DNA of 64,000 bases from positions 560,774-624,773 of the forward strand of contig BDDD01000077.1 in NCBI GenBank assembly GCA_001972305.1. Reading direction: 5' to 3'. The stretch is from Cephalotus follicularis (taxonomy: Eukaryota > Streptophyta > Magnoliopsida > Oxalidales > Cephalotaceae). Of the stretch, positions 19,344 to 30,415 are shown piece by piece. Made by a program: the position numbers and the translations under genes. The notes beneath the pieces are model-generated. The model had not been told where the DNA came from. It ran no database searches and saw only the letters and a program-made list of their open reading frames with translations. Each line of letters starts with the position of its first letter. Position 1 is the stretch's first letter.

Positions 19344-21562
19344 TGTCACGCCCCGAACCGCGAGAGTAAACCCCCACGACTCGACACGTGATATACCTTC
19401 CATTCAGTCATTCAATCATATAATTCATACTAAAAAAAGTGCTATAAATTTTAAACTTTAAACAATCGTATTACAACAATGGAATTAATCAATCCAAAAA
19501 AAAAAAAACTAACTCTTGAAATCTCCCAAAATTTCGGCATGAAGTATTCATTTATCGGACTAAACCCCCTGTAAAGAAAAACTCAATTTATATCTTGGGC
19601 TCAGCCCTCCACAACCACACTCCCGAAGGATGAAACATCAGTTTATCACAATACGTGGACCCTTCCATGTCCTTTTCATCAACACACATATTAAACAAGC
19701 ACTGCCACAAGCCGGCAGGTCAATAGCTGAATATAAAACATATTTCTATTTCATCTTTAGATTTGTCTCTTACACATAACAAGTCTTATATCTCAATACA
19801 TTTCAAATCATAAGCATGAGGTCCCCTTTTATACAACTCTTATAAGCAAATCCAAATACAATTGGCTAACAAAATCTGCTATAGAAAACCTGTCCTTCTC
19901 GGCTTACCTCACTGCAGTCCACCACCTGTACCTGAGCCTAACCCATTCCGCATACGGGGGAAATAGGTCAGCGACATAATGTCGAGTAGGTATACTATGC
20001 TATGCACGCAACAGTATAATAGTAATATGCGTGTAACAATATATCAATGTATGTCATGTAGTGCATCAGCATAATGGTGATATGCGTGCAATAGTATAAT
20101 ATATATGTATGGCATGTCGTGTGCATAAATGACAATTGCGGACAGCGTCAGCATACCAACTGTCCCTAAGAAGTGGTATACTGGGCTGGTCCTAATCATA
20201 TAAAAGGCCATAGGCCTGCAGACACTCCATAAACAATCAGTCATCATGCGTAGGGCCAAACAATCCATAGGTCTGAGTACTACTCTGCCCCTTCGGCCCG
20301 AGAGAGTACTACCACCGACTACCTACCCTTTTGAGGTCATAGCCGAGTGGGGAAGCGATAACGCTGATCACATCATGGCTAAGCCGTAAAAACGGTCAGA
20401 GCCCGTAAGTATAGTGGTAAACCCATAAAAATGGTCAGAACCCATAGTATGGTGGTAAAGCCGTAAAAACGGTCAGAACCCGTAGCATAGTGGTAAAGCC
20501 GTAAAAACGGTCAGAACCCGTAGGCGCCAGTAACCTCCAGTGATGATGTGATCGAACACCCATGATCCTCGCGACGGAAATGTAGATTATGAATGGGTTA
20601 TCTCATAGGTCTCAAACAATAATATATATCATAGTCCAGGTTCCACATTGGATGATATGTTCAAAACCATCGGAGGCTCACCATGACTCGCCGTGAAACG
20701 CGCTGTCACGGCCGGCCAGTGAGTTCAACTCACTGAGTTGACTCATCGGTCAACCACAACTCCGGTCAACACCTTAAAATGCCTCGCAATCCTCAACTCT
20801 ACACATCCTTGCCCTTAACTCTCCGAGATTCAGCGCTAAACGCACGGTCAAAGGCGGCAGTGAGTTGGCTTCACTGAGTCAACTCGTCAGTTCGAATCCG
20901 GCCGTTTCCGGCCGAATGGCGTAAAATCAACCACTGAAATAGGTGTAGCTGGCCTCCTAGGTGAAGATCAGACCTTCCCTCGACGCAAACCGATGGTGGA
21001 ATGCTCGGCAACGCGCATAGTGGCTTGGGGTCGGGGAGAAGAAAAATGAGAAAAAAAGAAGAAAAGAGAAGAGGAAAGGAAATGAGGCTTACCGTCAGCA
21101 GTGGAGGCTCTGACTGGTGAACTCCTGGTTCGGCGTCGTCGTCTTCTCCGGCGCTGAGCTCTCCCTCTCTCCCTTTCTCTCCCGCTGTCTCTCTCTCTCT
21201 CTCTCACGCATCTGTTTCTTCTTTCACGCACGGGTGCCTTATGCACCCGTGTGTTCTCCTTCTCCCTTTATTCATTTGCTTCCTCTTTTGTATTTTCTGG
21301 AAAAATACTAAGGTCTGGGTCCCGTTTAATCCGCAAACGACGATATTAATTATTCAAACGGGTACCAAAATAATTTCAATAAAAATACGAACATAGGGCA
21401 TTATTGTCGGGCATTAAAAATGGGCTTTATTAGTCATTTTGAGCCTTATGATTTTTGGCTCCAATACGCGATGCTTTCTATCGATTCGGGCTCCATCGGC
21501 TCAATACGGCTATACACTGTGCCAATATTAAAATAATTATTTATAAAATTTTGGGCGTTACA
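19344..21562 (-). repeat. 5' LTR of Gypsy B
   Basis: It runs from TGTCACGCCCC to GGCGTTACA. It contains a ~38-bp tandem array (20385-20525) and a GA/CT-rich block (21040-21205). Confidence 0.85.
20385..20525. repeat. ~38-bp tandem array in Gypsy B LTR
   Basis: Four units of the type AAGCCGTAAAAACGG, TCAGAACCCGTA, GTATAGTGGT follow each other with substitutions. Confidence 0.85.
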
Positions 21563-21891
21563 ATTTAGCTGCAAAAACCTGATCAAAGAATCCTCTCTTG
21601 TGCAGTATGGGCAGCTGGTCTCTCTGCTGCTTCTGCACTCCTTGCTGGTCTTGCAGCCATGGTTTGCTCTGCTGCAGCCACTTGTCTCTGAATAATTTCA
21701 TTTATTTGGGCCATAATGGCATGCATCTCCCTCAAATAATCTCTGGGCTCTTCTTGAGCAGGTGCGACATATTCTGCTTCTTGTGCCACATTATCATTTC
21801 CTTGTTCTTCAACATCTTTATTAGATTGGGTGCGCCTGGTCGACGGCCCACCCCTAGCTCTTCTTGCAGTTCCTCCACTTCGACCTTCCAT
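21563..21891 (-). pseudogene. Gypsy C gag N-terminus
   Basis: From ATG 21891 the frame is open for 102 codons: MEGRSGGTARRARGG..., an Arg-rich start, then an acidic stretch and a helical REMHAIMAQINEIIQRQ segment. This is a usual chromovirus gag N-terminus. After an in-frame TGA a shifted frame gives GFFDQVFAAKF, and then the frame is cut at 21562 by element B. The continuation lies at 15054. The primer-site remnant and LTR begin about 150 bp upstream. Confidence 0.75.
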
Positions 21892-22804
21892 ATCTACCTT
21901 ATATAAGAGAGGAGGTTAGATATCCATTTATCTTAACCACAATTCCAAAATAATTGAGACAACAATTAATCCAATCAATAACTCTTAATTTCAGTAGCCA
22001 AGGATCCTATCCTCGCATAACCAACATAGAGTGGGCTTCGATAACATAAAGATGTCACGCTCCAAACTATGGGAGGACCCCATGGCTCGACACGTGACAT
22101 ACTGTCCCATCAATCCATCATTACACAATAGCATAATACCAAAATATGCTATAAATTTAAAACTTTAAATCATCTTATGCATGCGGAAACATTCATTCAA
22201 CACATGCATAGATAAGCCTAAAATACATATCATATTCTCAACAATCATTCGGAGCACTGTCATAAGCCGGCAGATCAAATACAATTGAAAATATAGCATT
22301 CTTGTACAACCAGTCTCATACATGCGAATCTCATATAAGGTAGATAAACAAAACACAGAACTGCTATCCTAATCCTACCCTTGAAGTCTGATCCATTACT
22401 TCGAAGCATCCGCTGCACTCGGACCTAAATGTTGTGCCCATTTTGAGAATGGGTTAGCCAAACACAGCTATGTAGGTAATACTGTATGCAATTAAGTGTA
22501 CAGATATAGTAGATATATGCATGGCATGTGAGATGCGTAAATGCCAATTGTGGACAGTGTTAGTACATCAACCGTCCCTAAGCGGTGGCATACATATCGA
22601 TGTCCTAACCATAGAAGCACAATCAATACACCATAGGTCTACAGACAATCCATCAATCGATCAATAACCATTCAATGTGTACAATCAATCAATAACCATT
22701 CAATGTGTACAATCAATCAATAAGGTCTATGTCCGTCGTCTACATACACCATATTATAGGCGAGCAGAGTCGAGATAACACTGACCACGCCAACAATAGT
22801 TCAA

Positions 22805-23110
22805 TCGCCAGTCCCCGAAGTTTCTAGCCTAATTACAATTCACTCGTCAGTCCTCGAAGGTTCTAGCGCAATTACAATTCACTCGCTAGTCCCCAAAGGT
22901 TCTAGCTCAATTATAATTCACTCGCCAGTCCCCGAAGGCTCTAGGTAAATTACAATTCACTCGCCAGTCCTCGAAGGTTCTAGCGTAATTACAATTCACT
23001 CGTAAGTCCCCGAAGGTTCTAGCCCAATTACAATTCACTCGCCAGTCCCCGAAGGTTCTAGCTCAATTACAATTCACTCCCTAGTCCCCGAAGGTTCTAG
23101 CTCAATTATC
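22805..23110. repeat. 39-40 bp minisatellite, about 8 units
   Basis: The unit contains ACTCGCCAGTCCCCGAAGG followed by TTCTAGCTCAATTACAATTC. Eight unit starts can be counted between 22805 and 23100, with substitutions among them. Confidence 0.92.
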
Positions 23111-23115
23111 ATTCA

Positions 23116-25228
23116 CAATAAAACTTCGTTTATGGCCATTTTAGGCGTTAGCTACATAGGATGTTCAACTTTAACTTTCATTAAAGTGTCTCCAAAACAG
23201 AAAAATCCCATTAACTAACTCCGTAAATGACCACAACCAACCTAGGATCGCTAATCAACAACCAAATCAAACAAAACATTCATACAGAGAAGGATAAAGA
23301 TTATACCGAGCTACCAAACTCCTTCCTTCAAGAATCCGTTCTGAGACTTCAAGCTTTAACTTAGGAATAGACAGCAGTGAGATAACCAATGTAAATACAA
23401 GTCCTATATCACTTATTCTAATCTAGGATCAACATGGGAGAAGTAATACTCAATGAAAGCAATACACCACCTATAGAAATCAAAGTGTGGTGTTATGGTA
23501 TTCTTTTTCTCTTTTCTCTATTATTCTCTAAGAACAGCAAGACCAACTCTCTCTCTCTCTCTCTCTGTGAAACGTTCAACCAGGAGCAAACCTCTCTTTG
23601 CAAAATGTCACAGACTAGTTTCTTCCCCTTGTAGAAAATGTGTTCTCTCCCTTTTATGCATTCAAGCATCCAGTGTCATGATCCATTAAAAATGGATCAC
23701 CATCATGTCTGCCAAATCATGAAAACATGTCAAAGGATTTCATTCCTTGAATAGAGATCCTGTTTCCTTTCTTTGGCGCCATGATTCATGTGTTACCATA
23801 TCCATTTGCTTGATATATGGTTTTACCAAGTTTCCGTTGCATGACTCACGCATCTTCCATATTAAGAGAAGACGCGTTATCATATACAAAAGACGTGCTG
23901 GTCTTCTTGCTAGCCATGAAACCAATCAGGAGAGAATAAGAGATAAGAAATACATAATCCAATTATGCATTAATACCACAATCATATTAGTATGTTACAT
24001 CAACTAATCAGTCACGTAACATCACTAATACACCACTATATAACATGTGCCATCACACGTTATAAAAACTATACGATATATGTATCCAATACATATACTC
24101 ATGAGGCAAGACCCTAAAGTCCGGAATTAAATCGGTAACGATGGTATATTACTAAGACGCCTTGCTCTTAAGTAAACTCACCATAAATAGTCCTTGACTA
24201 TTTTAAGACCCCTGAACCTTTGATTATCATATTCCAGGTGTGTAAATTAATCCCTTAATTAATTTTCATAATTAAGTCTGTTTCTGATACATCCGATACT
24301 TTATCTTGACAACAGTTACCGTGTACTATAATCCCTCGTCATCTTCGGCTCTGATCACGGCCTAGGGTAAGGATACGTGTCAACCTTAGATATGACGGTA
24401 TCTATAAATATGTAAATACCATCATGACCATCGACAAGCCTTTCCGAAAACCCTAGGTTCCAGCTTGCCATAACCTGGCTAGGAATTTCAAAGTCCACAA
24501 CGAATACAGATACTGTAGAGCCAATCACCCTCACATCAGGTGTGAGGATCCCATGTTGTGAACTCACTTACATTCACATAAATCCTGCAAGACCCAAAAG
24601 CTTCCCATTTGCCAGCCCCGTGAAAGAATTGGGTAGGGCAGAAATCAAAGTCAGACAGTCTTTATGCAATGTACAGTAGCCGCTCAGGTCTAAGGATAAG
24701 ACAAGTCCACCAAGAACTTGCTAGACTCGTAGAGCCTATACACTACTGTATCAGATGGGAAACTTTACTGACACGGGATATGTGACCATCCAAATAGAAT
24801 TCCCATGGTGGGTCAAGTTCAGTGTACATGCTCCCAGCACGCACCGCGCATTAACTTTAGGGTTCAACCCAAGTGGCAATGAGATACTCCACTCTCCCAT
24901 TCCCGAGAGCAAGTATAACATGACAAATATATCCAGTTCACGAATGCCGAAAAGAATTGAACCTATGACTTGGAACAGTTTAGTCACAGGGAATAAGGAA
25001 CTCGCTCTCATAGCCCTTGGCTCGATAACCAACCCTTTGATGTGACAGTGCACCATATATGTAAGCAGTGACATGCTTCAATTATGTGATAAAACATATA
25101 CAGTTATGCCATTAATAAAATATAATTTGCACAATGTAACATGGATTGAACAAGACTGTATATAAAATGAGCAGAGTACAAGTACATTCAGCCACCTAAT
25201 GGCTTGATAGGTCACACACTCTCTAACA
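23116..25228 (-). mobile_element. LTR-type insertion I inside Gypsy C LTR
   Basis: ATTCA precedes it (23111-23115) and follows it (25229-25233), and the inverted copy of the host LTR lacks it, so it is an insertion with a 5-bp duplication. The right end (CTCTCTAACA) has the usual dinucleotide, but the left end begins CAATAAAAC rather than TG. Its right 400 bp (AATGGCTTG.TAGGTCAC and the CCTATGACTTGGAACA segment) is shared with the solo LTR at 37825-39979. At 2113 bp it is probably an old solo LTR of that family. No coding region is seen; several 60-107 aa frames are chance reads. Confidence 0.65.
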
Positions 25229-25777
25229 ATTCACTCAATATGATACCATTCTCCTATAGTCCATCCATAATGCGGTGTCTCCCCGAAGGTTCACCTATAA
25301 AGGGATGTTCTAATAGGATCACTCAATACGATAATAATTTTGATCAATAACGATACAATGTGGTCTACACCCCTAACCTATATGACGGAAATAAAGATTA
25401 GGAATGGGCTCGTCGGGTCTCAAACAATGACAATCCATTAACCAATGCCATAAATGATTTAGAAGATATGGACATAGTCATATAGGATCACATGGATCCA
25501 TCTGTCAACCACTACAACAATCACTCAATAACGCTAGTTCCTGTAGGTCCCAACTCACAATTGTGTTCCCGAAGGTTCACCTATGACAATACAATTCACT
25601 TTTCGGTCCCTATCGGAGTTTATAAAACCATTTATAGAAACCTTGTTGAAAATGCGTTGAAGATCGATTTATTACTCTATTGTATTTAAAAGTAGGTTTC
25701 CATCCCATTTGAGTATAGAAAGAATTGGGATTGAAAAGAGTTTGAAAACACTTCATTCCGTAACAAAAATAGGGCAA

Positions 25778-25953
25778 AGCGCTGACGCTGCCGTTCAAAG
25801 CATCGACCGTGTGCCTGGCAAAGCACCAACGCTTTGACAAAAGTGTCGCCGCTTTGCGCATTTCAGCCTAAAGCGCTGATGGCTAGCCAAAGTGTTTCCA
25901 GTTGAGATCCTGTCAAAGCGTCGCCGGTTAGCGCCAAGGCGCCGACACTTTAG
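25778..25953. repeat. AAGCGCTGACGCTT palindrome cluster, Gypsy C LTR
   Basis: Seven or so words such as AAAGCGCTGACGC, AAAGCATCGACCG, AAAGCGTCGCCGG and GGCGCCGACACTTT occur. The inverted LTR copy has the matching cluster at 27205-27384. Confidence 0.85.
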
Positions 25954-26692
25954 AAATTTCCAGAGACGGCTCGATCATCGTTTTTGCAGTCTAATTCCAT
26001 GCCAAATTCATTTTAAACTATTCAAACCATGATCCAAGGGAGTTATAAGCTCCAATGGTCAATTACCACTTGAAAATAACTTCAAATCCTTAGATCCATG
26101 CCGATGGATCCATGATCGGCGGAGAGAAGAGATTAGGCCTATGAACCTTAAACTCTCTATTCTCTCTCTGATTTCCATTTTAATTAGTTTCAATCACTAT
26201 CAATCACCCTAACTTATTCATCTAGCCCTGATCTATCAGTCCATAACAGTATATCACTCAATTTCAATCAATATGCATGAATTCAAAGCATATATATAGA
26301 ACCTACCTCAATAACTGTTAAGCTGGAGATCTGGAAGGATTGGCTGCTAAATCCTTGATCTGATCCTTCCTTCAAGCTCTAAACTCTGACACAAATCCGA
26401 GGACTCCTTCCTTGCTCAAATATGAGCTCTATCTCTCAAACTCCCTCTCTCACTATCTCTCTAGAATATGAAATGAGAATAGAATGAGAATGATGGAGAA
26501 TCACTTGCCTATATATAGGCTCTCTGGGTGGAAAACTCATAAACTCGCCCTAGGTTCTATTGAAACCCCATAACCCATAAACATTCATGGAACAGAAAAT
26601 ACTATATATCAATAATGTCATTCGATAAATACGATACTGTACAGTATCATATAGGTACAAACAATTACAATCATTATGACCTGAGGCTTACA

Positions 26693-29100
26693 TTCATATT
26701 CTAGGGAGATAGTGAGAGAGGGAGTTAAAGAGAAGGAGCTCGAATTTGAGCAAGGAAGAAGCCCTTGGATTCGTGGTTGGGTGTAGAACTCGAAGGAAGG
26801 ATCAGATCAAGAATTCAACTTCAAATCCTTCGCATCTCAACCGTTATTGAGGTAGGTTTTACATATTTGCTTTGAATTCATGCATATAGATTGAATTGAG
26901 TGATTGTACTATTATGGACTGATAGATAAGGGCTAGATGAATGAGTTAGGGTGATTGATAGGGATTGAAACGGATCGAAATGATAATAAAAAAGAGAATT
27001 GAGAGTTTTAGGTTTATAGGCCTAATCTCTTCTCTCTCTCATTTACGGATCTATGGGTATGGATCTAGGAGTTTAAAGATGGTTTTGAGTGGTAATTGGC
27101 CATTGGAGCTTTTAGCTCTATTGGATCATGGTTTGAATAGTTTAAAATGGATTTTGAGTGGAATTAGATTGCAAAAACGAAGATCGGGCAGTGTTTGGAA
27201 ATTGTCAAAGCATCGACGCCTTGGCGCTAACCGGCGATGCTTTGACAGGATCTCAACTGCCGACGCTTTGGCCAGCTATCAACACTTTATACTGAATTGC
27301 ACAAAGCGGCGACGCTTTTGTCAATGCGTCGGTGCTTTTCCAGGCACACCGTCGGTGCTTTGAACGGCAGCATCGGTGCTTTGCCCTATTTTTGATACGG
27401 AATGAAGTGTTTTCAAACCCTTTTCCATCCCAATTCTTTCTATATTCTAATGGGACCCATAAGAAGCCTCCCTAAGGCCGTGTAGCCTATGGAAACCTAC
27501 TTTTAAATACAATAGAGTCACAAATCGATCTTCAACAGATTTTCAACAAGGTTTCTATAAATGGTTTTATAAACTCCGATAGGGACCAAAAGGTGAATTG
27601 TATTATAATAGGTGGACTTTTGGGAACACAATTGTGAGCTGGGACCTACAGGAACTAGCGTTATTGAGTGATTGTCATAGTGGTTCATGGATGTATCGAT
27701 GTGATCCTGTATGACTAGGTCCCTATCTTTTAAATTACTTATTGTATTGGTTAACGAATTGTCATTATTTGAGATCGACGAGATAATCCATTCCTAATCT
27801 TCATCTTAGTCATGAAATTTAGGGGTGTAGATCACATTGTACTGTTATTGATTGAAATTGTTATCGTTTATTGAGTGGCCGTATTAGAACATCCTTTTTA
27901 GGGGGAACCTCCGGGATGACACCAAATTGTGGATGGACTATAGGATGATGGTACCATACTGAGTGAATAATTGAATTGAAATTGAGCTAGAAACTTCGGG
28001 GATTGGCAATTGAATTGAAATCGAGCTAGAACCTTCAGGGACTGGCAAGTGGATTGTAATTGATCTAGAACCTTCGGGGACTGGCAATTGAATTAAAATC
28101 GGGCTAGAACCTTTGGGGACTGACGAGTGGATTGTAATTGAGCTAGAACCTTCGGGGACTGGTGAGTGGATTGTAATTGAGCTAGAACCTTCGAGGACTG
28201 GTAATTGAATTGTAATCTAGGTAGAACCTTCGAGGACTGGCGAGTGGATTGTAATTGGGCTAGAACCTTCAGGGACTGGCGATTGGATTTTAAGTGGATA
28301 ATTGATCGATTGGATTGTAATTGGGCTAGAACCTTCGGGGACTGGTGATCATATTGTTATTTGCATTGTCAGTGTTATCTCGACTCTGCTCGCCTAAGAC
28401 GCGGTGTGTGTAGACGGTGGAGATAGACCTTATTGATTGATTGTACACATTGAATGGTTATTGATTGATTGTACACATTGAATGGTTATTGATCGATTGA
28501 TGGATTTTCTGTAGACCTAGGGTGTATTGATTATGCTTCTATGGTTAGGACATTGTTATGTATGTCACCGCTTAGGGACGGTTGATGTACTAACGTTGTC
28601 CACAATTGGCATTCATGCATCTCACATGCCATGCATATATCTGCCATATCAGTACATTTCATTGCATATAGTATTACCTACACAACTGTGTTTGGCTGAT
28701 CCATTCTCGAAATGGGCACAACATTTAGGGCCGAGTGCAGCGGATGCTTCGAAGTGTTGGATCGGACCTCTAGGACAGGAGTCGGATAGCAGTTCTTTGT
28801 TTTGTTTATTTACCTTATATGAGATTCACATGTATGAGAGTGGTTGTACAAGAATGATATATTTTCAGTTGTATTTGGCATGTCGGCTTGTGGAAGTGCT
28901 CCAAATGATTATTGAGGATATGATATGTATTTGGGGCTTATCTATGCAAGTGTTGATTGAATGTTTCCGCATGCATATTGATGATTTAAAGTTTTAAATT
29001 TATAGCATATTTTGGTATTATGCTATTGTGTATGATGGATTGATTGGACAGTATGCCATGTGTCGAGCTGTGGAATCCTCCCATTGTTCAGGGCGTGACA
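26693..29100 (+). mobile_element. inverted copy of the Gypsy C-type LTR
   Basis: In reverse complement it matches 25229-26470 and then 22053-23110, at roughly 80% by eye. It includes the minisatellite (27985-28345, about nine units) and the palindrome cluster, and it ends exactly at GGGCGTGACA (29100). The first ~215 bp of the LTR are missing, and the copy starts directly at the end of the C LTR. No primer site or coding sequence follows 29100. Confidence 0.8.
27985..28345. repeat. 39-40 bp minisatellite, inverted copy
   Basis: About nine units of TGAGCTAGAACCTTCGGGGA, then CTGGCGAGTGGATTGTAAT, occur with one irregular spacing near 28290. It is the reverse complement of the array at 22805-23110. 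Confidence 0.9.
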
Positions 29101-29694
29101 ATATAAGTAGAAATGCATACTCAAAACTTGGGCCATAATGAAATATAAAAGCAGTTAACAAATTTTTCCAAACTCAATATGAAACTTTTGATTGGTTATC
29201 CATGAACGATATATGAGTTAAAGCATACTAGTCAAGGACAAAAATGAAAAGAATATGTCAAGATAGGTTGGATATAAGGTTCTTATTTGATTGTTAACCA
29301 AATTGAAATTACTACTCTGTTCGGTTTTATTTTTTTCATAGCGAGTTATACCAGCCCAAATCGAACCTCTTAGTATGGGCGCTGTATGTTTCGCGTAGGA
29401 TAGGACAAGTTCTCTTGTGATCTATGATCAGGTTAGTTTTCTTTTATGTATAATTCTAATTTTATGCAAACTAATAAAATACTAAACCTAAGTATTATTT
29501 AAATAATTTAAACAATACTTAAGTTCATCACGAGGGATTTACATGTGTTACAAAGAAAATTATTCCTTTCGCTGAGTAAAGTTCTAAAACCTAAGTAACA
29601 TAATTACTAATAAGCATGAAATGCTAAACCCTAAGAATTATTTAATAAATTAAACAATACTTATGTTCGTCATAGAAAAATACAAGGTGTAACA
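29101..29694 (-). repeat. 3' LTR remnant of Gypsy E
   Basis: The last ~250 bp match 43080-43319 (AATTTAAACAATACTTAAG, TTCATCAC, TTACTAATAAG). The left part is not alignable by eye and may be flanking sequence. Confidence 0.55.
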
Positions 29695-29755
29695 ATCTAT
29701 CCCTTTAAAGAAATTTCATCATCGAAATTTTATCGTACATTTTAAATAAAAAAGT

Positions 29756-30410
29756 TGAGGATACCTTTCCTGCATCACATATTCAGGTTCCCAAGTTGCC
29801 TCCTCGACCGGATGGTTTCACCGCAGAACCTTCACCAAGGGAAACCATTTCGTTCTCAAAATCTGCTCGCGACGATGCAATAGTTGTATAGGGCGCTCTT
29901 TGTAGGACAAGTCTGCTTGAACTTGTGTTGGCCTAACACTTGCAACATGAGATGGATCTGTGACATAATTCCACAACTGAGATACGTGGAACACGTCGTG
30001 TACATGTGCTAGGTCGAACGGTAGGACTAAGCGATATGCAACTATCCCAACTCTTTCTAGTTTTTGAAAGTGTCCGATAAAACATGGTCTAAGCTTTCCT
30101 TTCTTCCCAAATCTCACCACCCCATTTCCATGGTGAAACTTTAAGAAACACAAAATCTCTAACTTCGAATTCCAAGTTATGGTGACTTTTGTCCACATAA
30201 CTCTTATGTCTACTTTGAGCTGCTAGTAGGCGCTCTCTTATTAATCGGATCTTCTCCATGGTCTCTTGTACTAGTTTTGTTCCCAAAAGTGACCTCTCTA
30301 CAACTTCCTCCCAACAGATCGATCATCTACGTCTTCGTTCGTACAATGCTTCATAGGCAACCATTTGGGTACTTGCGTGGAAGCTATTAATATCGGCAAT
30401 TATCAATGGC
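29756..30410 (-). pseudogene. Gypsy E integrase C-terminus and chromodomain
   Basis: The frames read RLIRERLLAAQSRHKSYVD, FEVRDFVFLKVSPW, then FHVSQLWNYVTDPSH and RREQILRTKWFPLVKVLR. After a TGA at about 29818 (Trp expected) comes NHPVEEATWEPEYVMQERYP, a chromodomain tail. In chromoviruses this domain targets integration to chromatin marks. Two frames are needed, so it is a pseudogene. Upstream it continues at 32894 across the solo LTR. Confidence 0.85.
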
Positions 30411-30415
30411 ACATG

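Larger units (their letters stand above)
15055..21562 (-). mobile_element. Gypsy element B, truncated at its 3' LTR
   Basis: The 5' LTR is 19344-21562 (2219 bp; plus-strand start TGTCACGCCCC, end GGGCGTTACA). The primer site is at 19330-19340. The 3' LTR survives only as 15055-15965, matching 20580-21562. The polypurine tract (AAGGAGGGGAGGA on the minus strand) directly follows 15965. The missing 1.2 kb of the left LTR and the missing duplication point to a deletion at 15054/15055. It lies inside Gypsy C's gag. Confidence 0.8.
2942..26692 (-). mobile_element. Gypsy element C, split by nested insertions
   Basis: Minus-strand parts fall in the right order for one LTR retrotransposon: LTR (22053-26692), decayed primer site (about 22036-22046), gag start (21891 to 21563), central gag (15054 to 14417), zinc knuckle, protease and RT start (3950 to 2942). 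Three later insertions explain the gaps: Gypsy B (15055-21562), the hAT (3959-14416), and an LTR-type insertion inside the LTR (23116-25228). About 50 codons of gag are missing between 21563 and 15054, consistent with a deletion that also removed part of B's left LTR. The element stops mid-RT at 2942, so its integrase and 3' LTR are lost. Joining these pieces into one element is inference from order, strand and reading content. Confidence 0.6.
22053..26692 (-). repeat. 5' LTR of Gypsy C, with inserted LTR
   Basis: The plus-strand start is TGTCACGCTCC (22053), next to a decayed primer site (CTTCGATAACATAAA, 22036-22050). The likely end is GAGGCTTACA (26692). Removing the insertion at 23116-25228 leaves about 2.5 kb. 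It contains the 39-40 bp minisatellite, the AAGCGCTGACGCTT palindrome cluster, and on the minus strand a TATA-like CCTATATATAGG (26508-26519). Most of it is repeated in inverted orientation at 26693-29100. Confidence 0.75.

Noticed and set aside
24355..25074. Several 70-107 aa frames on both strands as hypothetical genes
   Set aside because: They lie in LTR insertion I, recur as different frames in related LTRs (39485-39791, 46928-47257), and show no protein-like conservation.
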